A stretch of DNA of 40,309 nt from Pyramidobacter sp. C12-8 (GTDB taxonomy: Bacteria > Synergistota > Synergistia > Synergistales > Dethiosulfovibrionaceae): the NCBI RefSeq assembly GCF_002007215.1, contig NZ_MUHX01000024.1, positions 1 through 40,309 of the forward strand, read 5' to 3'. A program made the translations under genes and the position numbers. The notes beneath the pieces were generated by a model, which was not told where the DNA came from, searched no databases, and was given only the letters and a program-made list of their open reading frames with translations. Within the stretch, counting starts at the first letter, position 1. Every line of letters starts with the position of its first letter. Below, in pieces: positions 1 to 6,628 of the stretch.

Positions 1-225
1 AGAGGTGTTACAAAGGGAAGTAACGGAGCAGTCATACCGGTGAAGGCAGCAGTTTGCTGTCCGGCCATAACAGCCTTTGAAGACAGTCTCTGCATGTTTT
101 CTGATCTCTCTGGAGATCGTACTCGGCGACTTCAGAACTGTTGAGGCAATACTTCTGAGAGATTCTCGCCGGTTGAGGGCGCTTTCAATGGCTTTTCTTT
201 CAGCCAGAGTCAAATGTTTGTTCAT
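1..225 (-). CDS. IS30-family transposase, N-terminal fragment cut by window edge
   Basis: Reading the minus strand from 225, 75 codons stay open to the window edge. The product begins MNKHLTLAERKAIESAL and continues with a helix-turn-helix of the type LRSIASTVLKSPSTISREI, then a Cys-rich stretch. This N-terminus (LT..ER..IE..L......IA..L..SPSTISREI) is characteristic of IS30-family transposases, whose HTH binds the element ends; the DDE catalytic domain would lie beyond the window. An AGGAG motif about 8 bases upstream supports the start. Whether the gene is intact cannot be judged here. Identification is by motif recognition only. Confidence 0.8.
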   Translation of the reverse strand, partial: MNKHLTLAERKAIESALNRRESLRSIASTVLKSPSTISREIRKHAETVFKGCYGRTANCCLHRYDCSVTSLCNTS

Positions 226-277
226 GATGATGAACTCCTTTCCGAGATCTGTTGTCTCGTAAGAAAGGTCTTTCATC

Positions 278-350
278 AATTCAGACTAAATGCAAGCTTC
301 TTTTAATTCAGATTTAATGCAACGGGGTACCGGATGTTGGGTTGCATTTA
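278..350. repeat. Probable IS30-element terminus: direct repeats and inverted repeat
   Basis: Upstream of the transposase start, two near-identical 18-base direct repeats occur, aattcagactaaatgcaa (278-295) and aattcagatttaatgcaa (305-322). The second is followed by an inverted copy of its end (aatgcaac near 316-323 against gttgcatt at 341-348). This is the expected position of the element end and of transposase-binding sites. The exact boundary and target duplication cannot be fixed because the other end is outside the window. Confidence 0.5.
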
Positions 351-401
351 CCTTGAAGAATTTCACCTCGGGAACATCTCGGGATTTTCTCGATCAGGGT
401 C

Positions 402-430
402 TTGCAATTTTTTTTGAGGCATGCTATTAT
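402..430 (+). promoter_or_regulatory. sigma70-type promoter of the tRNA pair
   Basis: TTGCAA (402-407), a 17-base spacer and TATTAT (425-430) lie about 45 bases upstream of the first tRNA, in the right orientation to transcribe both tRNAs. Confidence 0.6.
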
Positions 431-476
431 TCCCTTGCTCTGCGGAAGACGCCGAGCTCAATTTAACATGAGGCTT

Positions 477-550
477 TGGGATATCGTCCAACGGCAGGAC
501 ATCTGACTCTGGATCAGAGAATTGGGGTTCGAATCCCTGTATCCCAGCCA
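477..550 (+). tRNA. tRNA-Gln (CUG anticodon)
   Basis: The cloverleaf can be folded by eye. Acceptor TGGGATA (477-483) pairs with TATCCCA (540-546). The anticodon stem TCTGA/TCAGA encloses the seven-base loop CTCTGGA, giving anticodon CTG. The T arm contains GGTTCGAATCC. Discriminator G and an encoded CCA end follow (548-550). A tRNA-Glu lies 10 bases downstream, so the two are probably co-transcribed. Confidence 0.93.
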
Positions 551-560
551 TTTTTTACGC

Positions 561-636
561 GCTCTCTTCGTCCAGTGGCCCAGGACATCGGGTTCTCAGC
601 CCGGTAACAGGGGTTCGAATCCCCTAGAGAGTGCCA
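561..636 (+). tRNA. tRNA-Glu (CUC anticodon)
   Basis: Acceptor GCTCTCT (561-567) pairs with AGAGAGT (626-632), including a G-U first pair. The anticodon stem TCGGG/CCCGG encloses TTCTCAG, giving anticodon CTC. The T arm contains GGTTCGAATCC, and CCA is encoded at 634-636. The gene is followed by a strong terminator, so it is probably last in its transcript. Confidence 0.92.
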
Positions 637-682
637 TTTTTTTATTCTCGTTCGGAAAACGCAACCAGAGGACGAAAAATAT

Positions 683-725
683 CGAGGCGCTTCACCTTCA
701 ACGGGTGAGGCGCCTCGTCTTTTTC
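683..725 (+). terminator. Rho-independent terminator after the tRNAs
   Basis: CGAGGCGC-T-TCACC (683-696) pairs with GGGTGA-GGCGCCTCG (703-717), about 14 bp with one wobble, followed by TCTTTTTC. It ends the tRNA transcript. Confidence 0.8.
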
Positions 726-762
726 ATGAAAGAGCCGGCGGCACACGATTTTCCGCCGCGTC

Positions 763-771
763 TGCTATAAT
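763..771 (+). promoter_or_regulatory. Extended -10 promoter for the alpha/beta hydrolase gene
   Basis: TGCTATAAT (763-771) is a perfect extended -10 element. No convincing -35 lies 17 bases upstream, which extended -10 promoters tolerate. It is about 90 bases upstream of the hydrolase start. Confidence 0.5.
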
Positions 772-859
772 ATTTAACAGATAAAAATGAAAAACTCGTC
801 TGTCCGCCTCGGACGGACAGCCGCATGCCGCAAGGGAACGGCCGAAAGGAGAGGAACCC

Positions 860-2062
860 ATGAAAAAATACGATGTCGGCGCACCGATCGTTTTCAAAAA
901 GGGCTTTCACGAACTCAACGACGAACCGCACCTCAACTATCAGTTGAACCGCATGATCAGCTGGAGCGGCGGCGATCTGGAGGAGGTGAGACGCGTTTCG
1001 CGGCAGATCAGAGACTTCGACGACTGGAAGAAAATCCTCATGGAGCTCGGCGCCCGGGCGCTCGCCGAAGAGCGCATCGGCAATGCCATCGCCTATTACC
1101 GGATGGCGGAATTCTACATGGACGGCGGCGATCCCGACGCCCTCGCGTGCTACAACAAAGCCCGCGAGCTGTTTTACGGATATTTTGCGGATTATTTCAC
1201 GCCAGGTTCCGGCAGCGCGCCCGTCGTCGAGCGTCTGGAAGTTCCCTACGAGGACGTTACGCTGCCGGTCATGCACACAGAACCGGAACGGAAGAAAAAA
1301 GGCGTTTTTCTCGTTCATGGCGGCAACGACTCCTATTACGAGGAATTCTTCTTCCCGATGTTGTACCTGCGCGAACGGGGTTACGAAGTCTATCTGTTCG
1401 AAGGGCCCGGCCAGGGCGCGGTGACGCGGCTGCGCGGCCTTCCCTTTACCGCCGCGTGGGAAAAGCCGGTGGCGGCGATCACGGCGCGCTTCGATCTGCG
1501 CGACGTCGCGATCGTCGGCGTTTCGCTCGGCGGCTATTTCGCGCCGCGGGCCGCCGCGTTCGACAAGCGGATCTCGCGCGTGATCGGCTGGTCGGTCTTC
1601 CCCTCGTTCTGGGACGTGTATCGGGCGACGGCCGGAAAAGCGCGCGCCCAAGCGCTCCGCTCCCTCTTGAAAGCGAATATGAAAAGCGTCGTCAACGGAC
1701 TCTTCCGCCGCAGCGTGAAGAAAGGGGACCTGCACGCGCTGGCGTTGGCAAAAATGCTGCCGCGCTACGGCGCGGCTACGCCGTTCGACCTCGGGCTGGC
1801 GCTCGCGGATTACGATCTGGCTCCCGTGGCGGAAAAAATCGATCAGGACGTGCTCATCCTCGGCGCGCAGCACGACATCATGATCCCCTACACGCTGGTC
1901 GGCAAGGAGATCGCCATGCTGAAAAACGCGCGTTCGCTCACCTTCCGCCTCTTCACCGACCGCGAAGAGGCCGGCGATCACTGCAGCTGCGGCAATACCC
2001 AACTGGCTCTGGACTCGATCTGCCGCTGGATGGACGCTCTGGACGCCAGGGACCGCGGATAA
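860..2062 (+). CDS. Alpha/beta hydrolase (FrsA / dihydroxypseudooxynicotine-hydrolase-like)
   Basis: This is a 400-residue cytosolic protein without a signal peptide. An N-terminal helical region (about 1-125) precedes an alpha/beta hydrolase core. Visible core elements are the oxyanion strand LVHGGND (151-157), the nucleophile elbow GVSLGGYF with Ser222, an acid in GAQHDIMIP (Asp339) and a His in GDHCSCGN (His374). The helical N-domain plus this core is the layout of FrsA-like and 2,6-dihydroxypseudooxynicotine-hydrolase-type enzymes, which cleave C-C or ester bonds. The substrate here is unknown. The start is supported by AAAGGAGAGGAACCC before the ATG. It is monocistronic: its own extended -10 lies upstream and a strong terminator follows the stop. 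Confidence 0.85.
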   Translation: MKKYDVGAPIVFKKGFHELNDEPHLNYQLNRMISWSGGDLEEVRRVSRQIRDFDDWKKILMELGARALAEERIGNAIAYYRMAEFYMDGGDPDALACYNKARELFYGYFADYFTPGSGSAPVVERLEVPYEDVTLPVMHTEPERKKKGVFLVHGGNDSYYEEFFFPMLYLRERGYEVYLFEGPGQGAVTRLRGLPFTAAWEKPVAAITARFDLRDVAIVGVSLGGYFAPRAAAFDKRISRVIGWSVFPSFWDVYRATAGKARAQALRSLLKANMKSVVNGLFRRSVKKGDLHALALAKMLPRYGAATPFDLGLALADYDLAPVAEKIDQDVLILGAQHDIMIPYTLVGKEIAMLKNARSLTFRLFTDREEAGDHCSCGNTQLALDSICRWMDALDARDRG

Positions 2063-2066
2063 AAAA

Positions 2067-2116
2067 CCGCAGAGCCGGCCGCCGTGCGACGGCCGGCTCT
2101 GCGGTTCTGTCTTTTT
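2067..2116 (+). terminator. Strong terminator after the hydrolase gene
   Basis: A GC-rich stem pairs CCGCAGAGCCGGCCG (2067-2081) with its complement ending at 2104 around a short loop. The T-rich run TTCTGTCTTTTT follows. Confidence 0.88.
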
Positions 2117-2164
2117 AAAAGGCCTCGCCGAAATTTCCGCCGTGACGCAAAAATGCGGGGCCTG

Positions 2165-2193
2165 TTCTCAAATTTCAAAATCGAGGGTATAAT
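2165..2193 (+). promoter_or_regulatory. Promoter of the PH-like gene
   Basis: TTCTCA (2165-2170), a 17-base spacer and TATAAT (2188-2193) lie about 85 bases before the start codon at 2279. Confidence 0.5.
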
Positions 2194-2278
2194 CTTGCGA
2201 AGGGTTTTCATGCCCTGAACGGAAAATGAATCTTCCTTGCTATCCAACCCAACATTACTTTTCAGGAGGGATTTCTCA

Positions 2279-2692
2279 ATGCCAGTATCGAAAGAAGTCG
2301 TCCGGGAGCAACTCCGCAAAATCGGTCCCTATCACAAGTGGTTCACCGGAAAAGAGCGCCGCGCCCTGCCCAAGATCATCGACGAGGGCGAAGTGATCGA
2401 ATTCCTGACCAGCGGCTACGACGGCAAAAAGAATACCGTGCTCGTCGTGGCGACCAACCGCCGCTTCATGGTGCTCGACTCGGGCATCGTCTACGGCAGC
2501 GACGACCGCATTTTCCCCTACGGCAAGATCAATTCCATCCGCGGCGAGCGCGGCATTTTCTTCGGCAAACTCCGCATCAGCACCGCCGGCGTCTCCGGCG
2601 ACGACGTGGTGATCTCCTGGGTGCGCAAGACCGACATCGCCCGCATGATCTCCACCGTGTCCAAAAACATCGCTCTGGCCAAAGGCGAGTAG
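2279..2692 (+). CDS. Small PH-domain-like (bPH/YokE-type) protein
   Basis: This 137-residue soluble protein has alternating beta strands such as KNTVLVVATNRRFMVLDSG and FGKLRISTAGVSGDDVVISW, ending in an amphipathic helix. That pattern (strand, N-R-R-hydrophobic strand, S/T-rich hairpin, C-terminal helix) matches bacterial PH-domain-like proteins. Their biochemical role is mostly unknown; some assemble into rings. The ATG at 2279 is chosen because TTTTCAGGAGGGATTTCTCA precedes it; an in-frame ATG at 2237 has no ribosome site. It stands alone between two plus-strand genes with its own promoter. Function cannot be assigned. Confidence 0.75.
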   Translation: MPVSKEVVREQLRKIGPYHKWFTGKERRALPKIIDEGEVIEFLTSGYDGKKNTVLVVATNRRFMVLDSGIVYGSDDRIFPYGKINSIRGERGIFFGKLRISTAGVSGDDVVISWVRKTDIARMISTVSKNIALAKGE

Positions 2693-3049
2693 TTTTTTCA
2701 AAAAATAGCTCAATCACAAATTCTGTGTGATGCAGAATTGCGTTCCAGTTTTTTTGCTGATGTCGAAAATCTTTCGGAACGGGGCATTCAGCATCCGAAC
2801 AGCCACCCCTTCCCTGCCGCCTGGGCGTTTTGATCTTGTTTAACATAGTTGGCTGGGCGCTGAAGAGCAGCCGCGGCTGCTGCTTCCGGTCGCAGACGCA
2901 GGCAAACATGAACGGTTTCGAGTATCAGGCCGACCAGTTCGCATGGCCTGTTCTGATGCCCGAGTGGGTAAGCGGCGAGGTCGAATGGGGAACAACGCCT
3001 TGCCGCGCTGTATCCGGAGTTTTCCGAACACGAGGGAGGCGTTTTTATT
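2693..3049. other. 357-base intergenic stretch, possibly with decayed coding remnant
   Basis: No intact gene is supported. An open stretch from an ATG at 2908 reads MNGFEYQADQFAWPVLMP and continues EWVSGEVEWGTTP. A one-base shift would then continue it as LAALYPEFSEHEGGVFI into the ribosome site of the next gene. It looks protein-like but I cannot name a family. A 16-base palindrome AGCAGCCGCGGCTGCT lies near 2864-2879. Confidence 0.3.
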
Positions 3050-5320
3050 ATGAAAAAACTGAGATTCATAAGTGCTGTATTACTGGCGGTGCTGTTCGGG
3101 ACATGCGCGTACGCCGAGCTGCAGCTCTCGGTCCAAGGGCCTCGCGGCACATTCCGATACTATGCGAGAGCGGAGGAGGAAGGCCGCACGACGTACTGGG
3201 CCCATGCCGTGCAGGTCGCTGAATCTGCGACTGAAAACGGCGTCACCGTTTACCGCGATCCGGACAAAAGGCCTCTGGGAGAGGCCCGGACCGTGGACGG
3301 AACGATCGTCTTCTGCGATGCCGCTGGAAAGGAACTTGCGAAGCTCGTCCGGCAGGAAACAAAGGATGTGTACTATTCCGGCGGCAAGGAGATCGGCCAA
3401 GCCTATAGGCGTGACGGAAGATTCGTCTTTACCGACGCAGGGGGCAGAGAGATCGGCCAGGCCGGGGAAAGTGACCCGCACATCCGCGCGATCCCCGTCG
3501 AGGTGATCGTCCTCGCCGGGGCCGGGGTCACGGCCTCGAGAGATTCGGATATCTGCCTTCCGGTGATCACGGAAGTCGCGGAGGAAGGGGCGGCGCGTAC
3601 CGCCGGACTGCAGAAATATGACATCATCATCGGTTATCAGGGCGACAAGTGGACCACGTTCAGCTTCATGGGCTATGATCCCGGGGAGTCAGCCAGCCGT
3701 GTTACCCCGATCATAGACGGGGCCTCAGAACGCGGAGATCTTGTCATGATCGTCTACCGCCCCGGTCTGCGTGAGGGAATGAGTGAAAATGAGATCGCCC
3801 AACTGCGTGAGAAACTGAGGGAAACTAGGGCAGCCCATAAGATAGCCCAAACGGATGACGCCTTTCTTGAGAAAGAATCGGCTCATGGGATGATCTTCGC
3901 GAGCGCGCCGATGCCCGAGGGGAAGAAGGGCTTCAGCTGGACGCCGAAAAAAACTGCTGATGGCAGCATGCTCTCCAATAAGGGGACGTACTTGTATTAT
4001 ACGCAGATCGTGAAGATCTACAGTGAATGGCTTGCCTCGGGCAACTCAGGACCGGCGGTCCGCGTTCCCTCATGTCTGCCTCGCGTTACGGATGTTGCTC
4101 CGGAGGGGCAGGCTCTGGCCGCTGGCATGCAGGTCGGCGACTTCCTGATCGGTCTGCTCGGAGAGAAAAAGTCATTCTTCGAACATGCGGGGATTTTTTC
4201 CGGAAGCACTTATACGAGCGTAGCGCATGAACTTGACGTGAACGAAAATGACACGAACGCTCCCCTTGTTGTCTACCGTCCCGCCAGCGGCGAGAAAAAT
4301 ACCGCGAAGGGGCAGATCCTGAAGCTTTCACCGATGAAGAAGGGCAGAAAAGGGTTTTACTTTGATGTCAGCGATGAGTGTCAGTTCTATAGCCGTGAGG
4401 AGTCGTCCGTTTACGTCGCGCAGATCCAGGCGCTCTATGAAAAATGGGTCGCGGAGGGCAACAACGTCTTCGTGCACGGACCGGCGGCTCTGACGCGGTT
4501 CACGTATGTCCCTAAGAACAGCGCGGCCTATGCCGCCGGACTTCGCGAGGACGACTTTCTGATCGGATACATGGGGGAAGCAGCGACGGCGATCGAATAT
4601 GCAAAACTGAGTTCAAGCTCGGACAGCAGGAAAAAAGTCAGGGCTCTGATCGAATCCATGAGCAGCAAACCCGACGCGGTAATGATCGTGTATCGTCCTG
4701 CCTCTGATGAGACGGGCGAGGCCCGCGGAAAGATCATCAGGCTCGATCCGATGTCGGCAGGCGATAAGGGGGTTAAATACGCGACCGTTTCCGAGTGCAC
4801 GTTCTACGCTCACAGTCAGGGGGCTGTCTATGCTCAGCAGATCCAGGCGCTCTATGAAAAATGGCTCGCGGAAAACAACGGCGGCCCGGCAGTACGAAAT
4901 GAAGTCCCTAAGTCCCGTCCGAAGGGCTCTGCTTCTCTGACTGTGATCTGGAATATCGACAAGGAAGGCACCGCCTACGCGGCCGGACTGCGTCGGGATG
5001 ATTTTCTGATCGGGTACGAGGGTGAGCCGGTGACCGCGCTCGGGTACGCAAAACTGTCCGGCGCGGAACCTCAGAAAAAAGTCAAGGCATGGAACGAATC
5101 TATGCGTGACAAGCCGGACACTGTCATGATCGTTTACCGCCCCGAACCGGGCGAAAAGGGCGAAGCAAAAGGAAAGATCATCAGGCTTGATCCAATGCCG
5201 GCAGGCGATAAGGGGTTCAAGTACCGTACCGGTTCCTCGTCTACGTTCTACTCACGTGACCAGGGGGCCGCTTATGCTGCTGACATTCAGGCGCTCTACG
5301 ATGCCTGGAAGTCCAAATAG
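3050..5320 (+). CDS. Exported protein with four tandem PDZ-like modules
   Basis: This 756-residue protein begins with a signal peptide (MKKLRFISAVLLAVLFGTCAYA, cleavage likely after A22), so it acts outside the cytoplasm. Residues about 60-140 hold short repeated strands (V-DG-IVF-DAAGKE, RRDGRFVFTDAGGREIGQ). Four PDZ-like segments follow at about 165-240, 340-412, 480-550 and 628-698. Each has the pattern A-AAGL--DDFLIGY-GE ... VMIVYRP, typical of PDZ carboxylate-loop folds. Each is followed by a second conserved unit, KGF-Y...FYS...AYA-QIQALYEKW. There is no protease, LysM or anchor domain, so a binding or scaffold role is inferred. The strongest similarity is between modules 3 and 4. GAGGGAGGCG precedes the ATG. 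Codon use is less GC-rich than in neighbouring genes. Confidence 0.8.
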   Translation: MKKLRFISAVLLAVLFGTCAYAELQLSVQGPRGTFRYYARAEEEGRTTYWAHAVQVAESATENGVTVYRDPDKRPLGEARTVDGTIVFCDAAGKELAKLVRQETKDVYYSGGKEIGQAYRRDGRFVFTDAGGREIGQAGESDPHIRAIPVEVIVLAGAGVTASRDSDICLPVITEVAEEGAARTAGLQKYDIIIGYQGDKWTTFSFMGYDPGESASRVTPIIDGASERGDLVMIVYRPGLREGMSENEIAQLREKLRETRAAHKIAQTDDAFLEKESAHGMIFASAPMPEGKKGFSWTPKKTADGSMLSNKGTYLYYTQIVKIYSEWLASGNSGPAVRVPSCLPRVTDVAPEGQALAAGMQVGDFLIGLLGEKKSFFEHAGIFSGSTYTSVAHELDVNENDTNAPLVVYRPASGEKNTAKGQILKLSPMKKGRKGFYFDVSDECQFYSREESSVYVAQIQALYEKWVAEGNNVFVHGPAALTRFTYVPKNSAAYAAGLREDDFLIGYMGEAATAIEYAKLSSSSDSRKKVRALIESMSSKPDAVMIVYRPASDETGEARGKIIRLDPMSAGDKGVKYATVSECTFYAHSQGAVYAQQIQALYEKWLAENNGGPAVRNEVPKSRPKGSASLTVIWNIDKEGTAYAAGLRRDDFLIGYEGEPVTALGYAKLSGAEPQKKVKAWNESMRDKPDTVMIVYRPEPGEKGEAKGKIIRLDPMPAGDKGFKYRTGSSSTFYSRDQGAAYAADIQALYDAWKSK

Positions 5321-5784
5321 AACGCGGGCCTAACCGTCTTCTGTAAAGCGGCCGAAGGTCTGATATGCTGACGGTCACCGGGTCTTTCGTGGCAGCTGAC
5401 CGCGGCCGTAGATGTTTTGACGCGCATCGTCGCCCCGCATTCTGGGCGGACAGGCTCTTCAGGAGAGATATCAAGCGCACCGTGACAGCAAAATACGGTT
5501 TTACCAGAGACGGCGTTATGCACAGTAGCTGCTGTGTTATGAAAGCCATACAGACAGCAAGTATTTTTCAGAAAACCGGCTGTTCCCTCTGAAATGAGGT
5601 GTCTGTCAACCTTGGAGCGTCTATGCTGCATAGCAAGGATCTCCTTATGCGCGTGATATGGCATCCGGCAGGATGATACTTAAACATAGGAAATATCCTT
5701 AACTATTCAGCTGAAAGGTGCCGTATGTCGCTGCAACTGATAACTGGCGATCGCACAGAAAAAAAATAATTGCCCCCAAAACAG
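5321..5784. other. Intergenic stretch, no gene supported
   Basis: Several short open frames exist on both strands (for example 5365-5592 plus and 5296-5664 minus). Their products are low-complexity or basic, lack recognisable motifs and have no ribosome sites. I see no RNA gene. Confidence 0.5.
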
Positions 5785-6090
5785 GAGACCGTCTCAAAAG
5801 CCAATTGAGGCGGTCTCTTTGCTATTCCTCGATGGACTCTATCCAGCACTAATACTATTTCTCAATTAAAATGCCGAATGCAGAGGCGCTGCGGAGGAGA
5901 TTCACAAAGCGAGCTGCGCAGACCGCGCAGCGATCGAGGGAGTCCTGAGCGACTGAACTCCTCCGCAGCCCCCGGGAAATTATGTTAATACTTTCTATCA
6001 AGAATTAGTATAAAGCACTGCGTATGAGTGGAGCGAAGTGATGCCATTTATCTTTCAAAGGCAGTGCTGTAATTTTGAGACAGCTTCTTT
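5785..6090. repeat. MITE-like intergenic repeat, copy A (interrupted)
   Basis: The left end carries the stem GAGACCGTCTCAA/TTGAGGCGGTCTC (5785-5797 with 5805-5817) followed by TTTGCTAT. GTCTCAAAA (5791-5799) is inverted as TTTTGAGAC at the right end (6073-6081). A second copy lies at 27321-27464 with the same ends and the same left hairpin, in which an A-T pair is replaced by G-C. Copy A is split by a 164-base insert (5850-6013) flanked by AGCAC on both sides. The left hairpin plus T run could also terminate transcription from the plus strand. Confidence 0.7.
5880..5985. repeat. Structured repeat, copy C, nested inside repeat A
   Basis: The outer stem CTGCGGAGGAG (5889-5899) pairs perfectly with CTCCTCCGCAG (5958-5968). 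The inner hairpin GCTGCGC/GCGCAGC (5913-5919 with 5925-5931) has loop AGACC. The 30-base core (5909-5938) recurs at 19256-19285 with only two A/G differences. Outer arms differ in sequence between copies but remain complementary. Confidence 0.65.
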
Positions 6091-6110
6091 TGTGTCCGCT
6101 CATCCCCGCT

Positions 6111-6614
6111 TCAATGTCGGCCGTACCGGGCTTTCAGCAGCGGTTTGATGCCGCCGGCTTCGAGGATCGTCAAAGCGTAATCGCCGACGGGCTCGCAGGG
6201 CAGCTCTTCGCCGCTGGTTTCGTTTTTCAGCAGCGAACGGGACAAGTCGAGCGTGAGTCGGTCGCCGTCCCTGACTTTTTTCGAAACTCCGGGGCAGGCC
6301 ACGAGCGGGATGCCGAGGTTGACGCCGTTGCGGAAGAAGATGCGCGCGAAGGACTCGGCAACGACGGCGCCGACGCCCACGGCCTTGAGGGTGACGGCGG
6401 CATGCTCGCGCGAGGAGCCGCAGCCGAAGTTCGTGCCGGCAACGATCAGGCCGCCGGGCCGGAAGCTGGCCGCAAAATCGGGATCGACGCCGGCCATGGC
6501 GTGGCGCTTCACGTCGTCGGGATTGGTTTCCGAAAGGAAGCGCCCGGGATAGATCTGGTCGGTGTCGATGTTGCTGCCGAAGACGCGGGCGCGGCCGGAA
6601 ATGATTTTTTCCAT
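6111..6614 (-). CDS. Aconitase-superfamily small subunit (LeuD-like; possible mesaconase small subunit)
   Basis: This 167-residue protein is of the LeuD swivel-domain family: GRARVFGSNIDTDQIYPGRF at the start, then the conserved GTNFGCGSSREHA, AVVAESFARIFFRNGVNLG and IPLV. It would pair with the large subunit encoded 14 bases upstream to form an Fe-S hydro-lyase. The ATG at 6614 is preferred over an upstream in-frame start because GCAGGAGGCATCCC precedes it. LeuD-like proteins include isopropylmalate isomerase, homoaconitase, dimethylmalate dehydratase and mesaconase. No leuA or leuB lies here. Its place in one operon with citDEF argues for a citrate- or citramalate-forming enzyme rather than leucine synthesis (inference). 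It is the last gene of the operon. Confidence 0.85.
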   Translation of the reverse strand: MEKIISGRARVFGSNIDTDQIYPGRFLSETNPDDVKRHAMAGVDPDFAASFRPGGLIVAGTNFGCGSSREHAAVTLKAVGVGAVVAESFARIFFRNGVNLGIPLVACPGVSKKVRDGDRLTLDLSRSLLKNETSGEELPCEPVGDYALTILEAGGIKPLLKARYGRH

Positions 6615-6628
6615 GGGATGCCTCCTGC

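Noticed and set aside
698-2002. Minus-strand open frame over the alpha/beta hydrolase gene
   Set aside because: The plus-strand frame has the hydrolase triad, a ribosome site, promoter and terminator; the antisense product is unrecognisable.
5365-5592. Short plus-strand open frame in the gap after the PDZ gene
   Set aside because: No ribosome site, no motif, and a competing minus-strand frame of similar quality; treated as non-coding.
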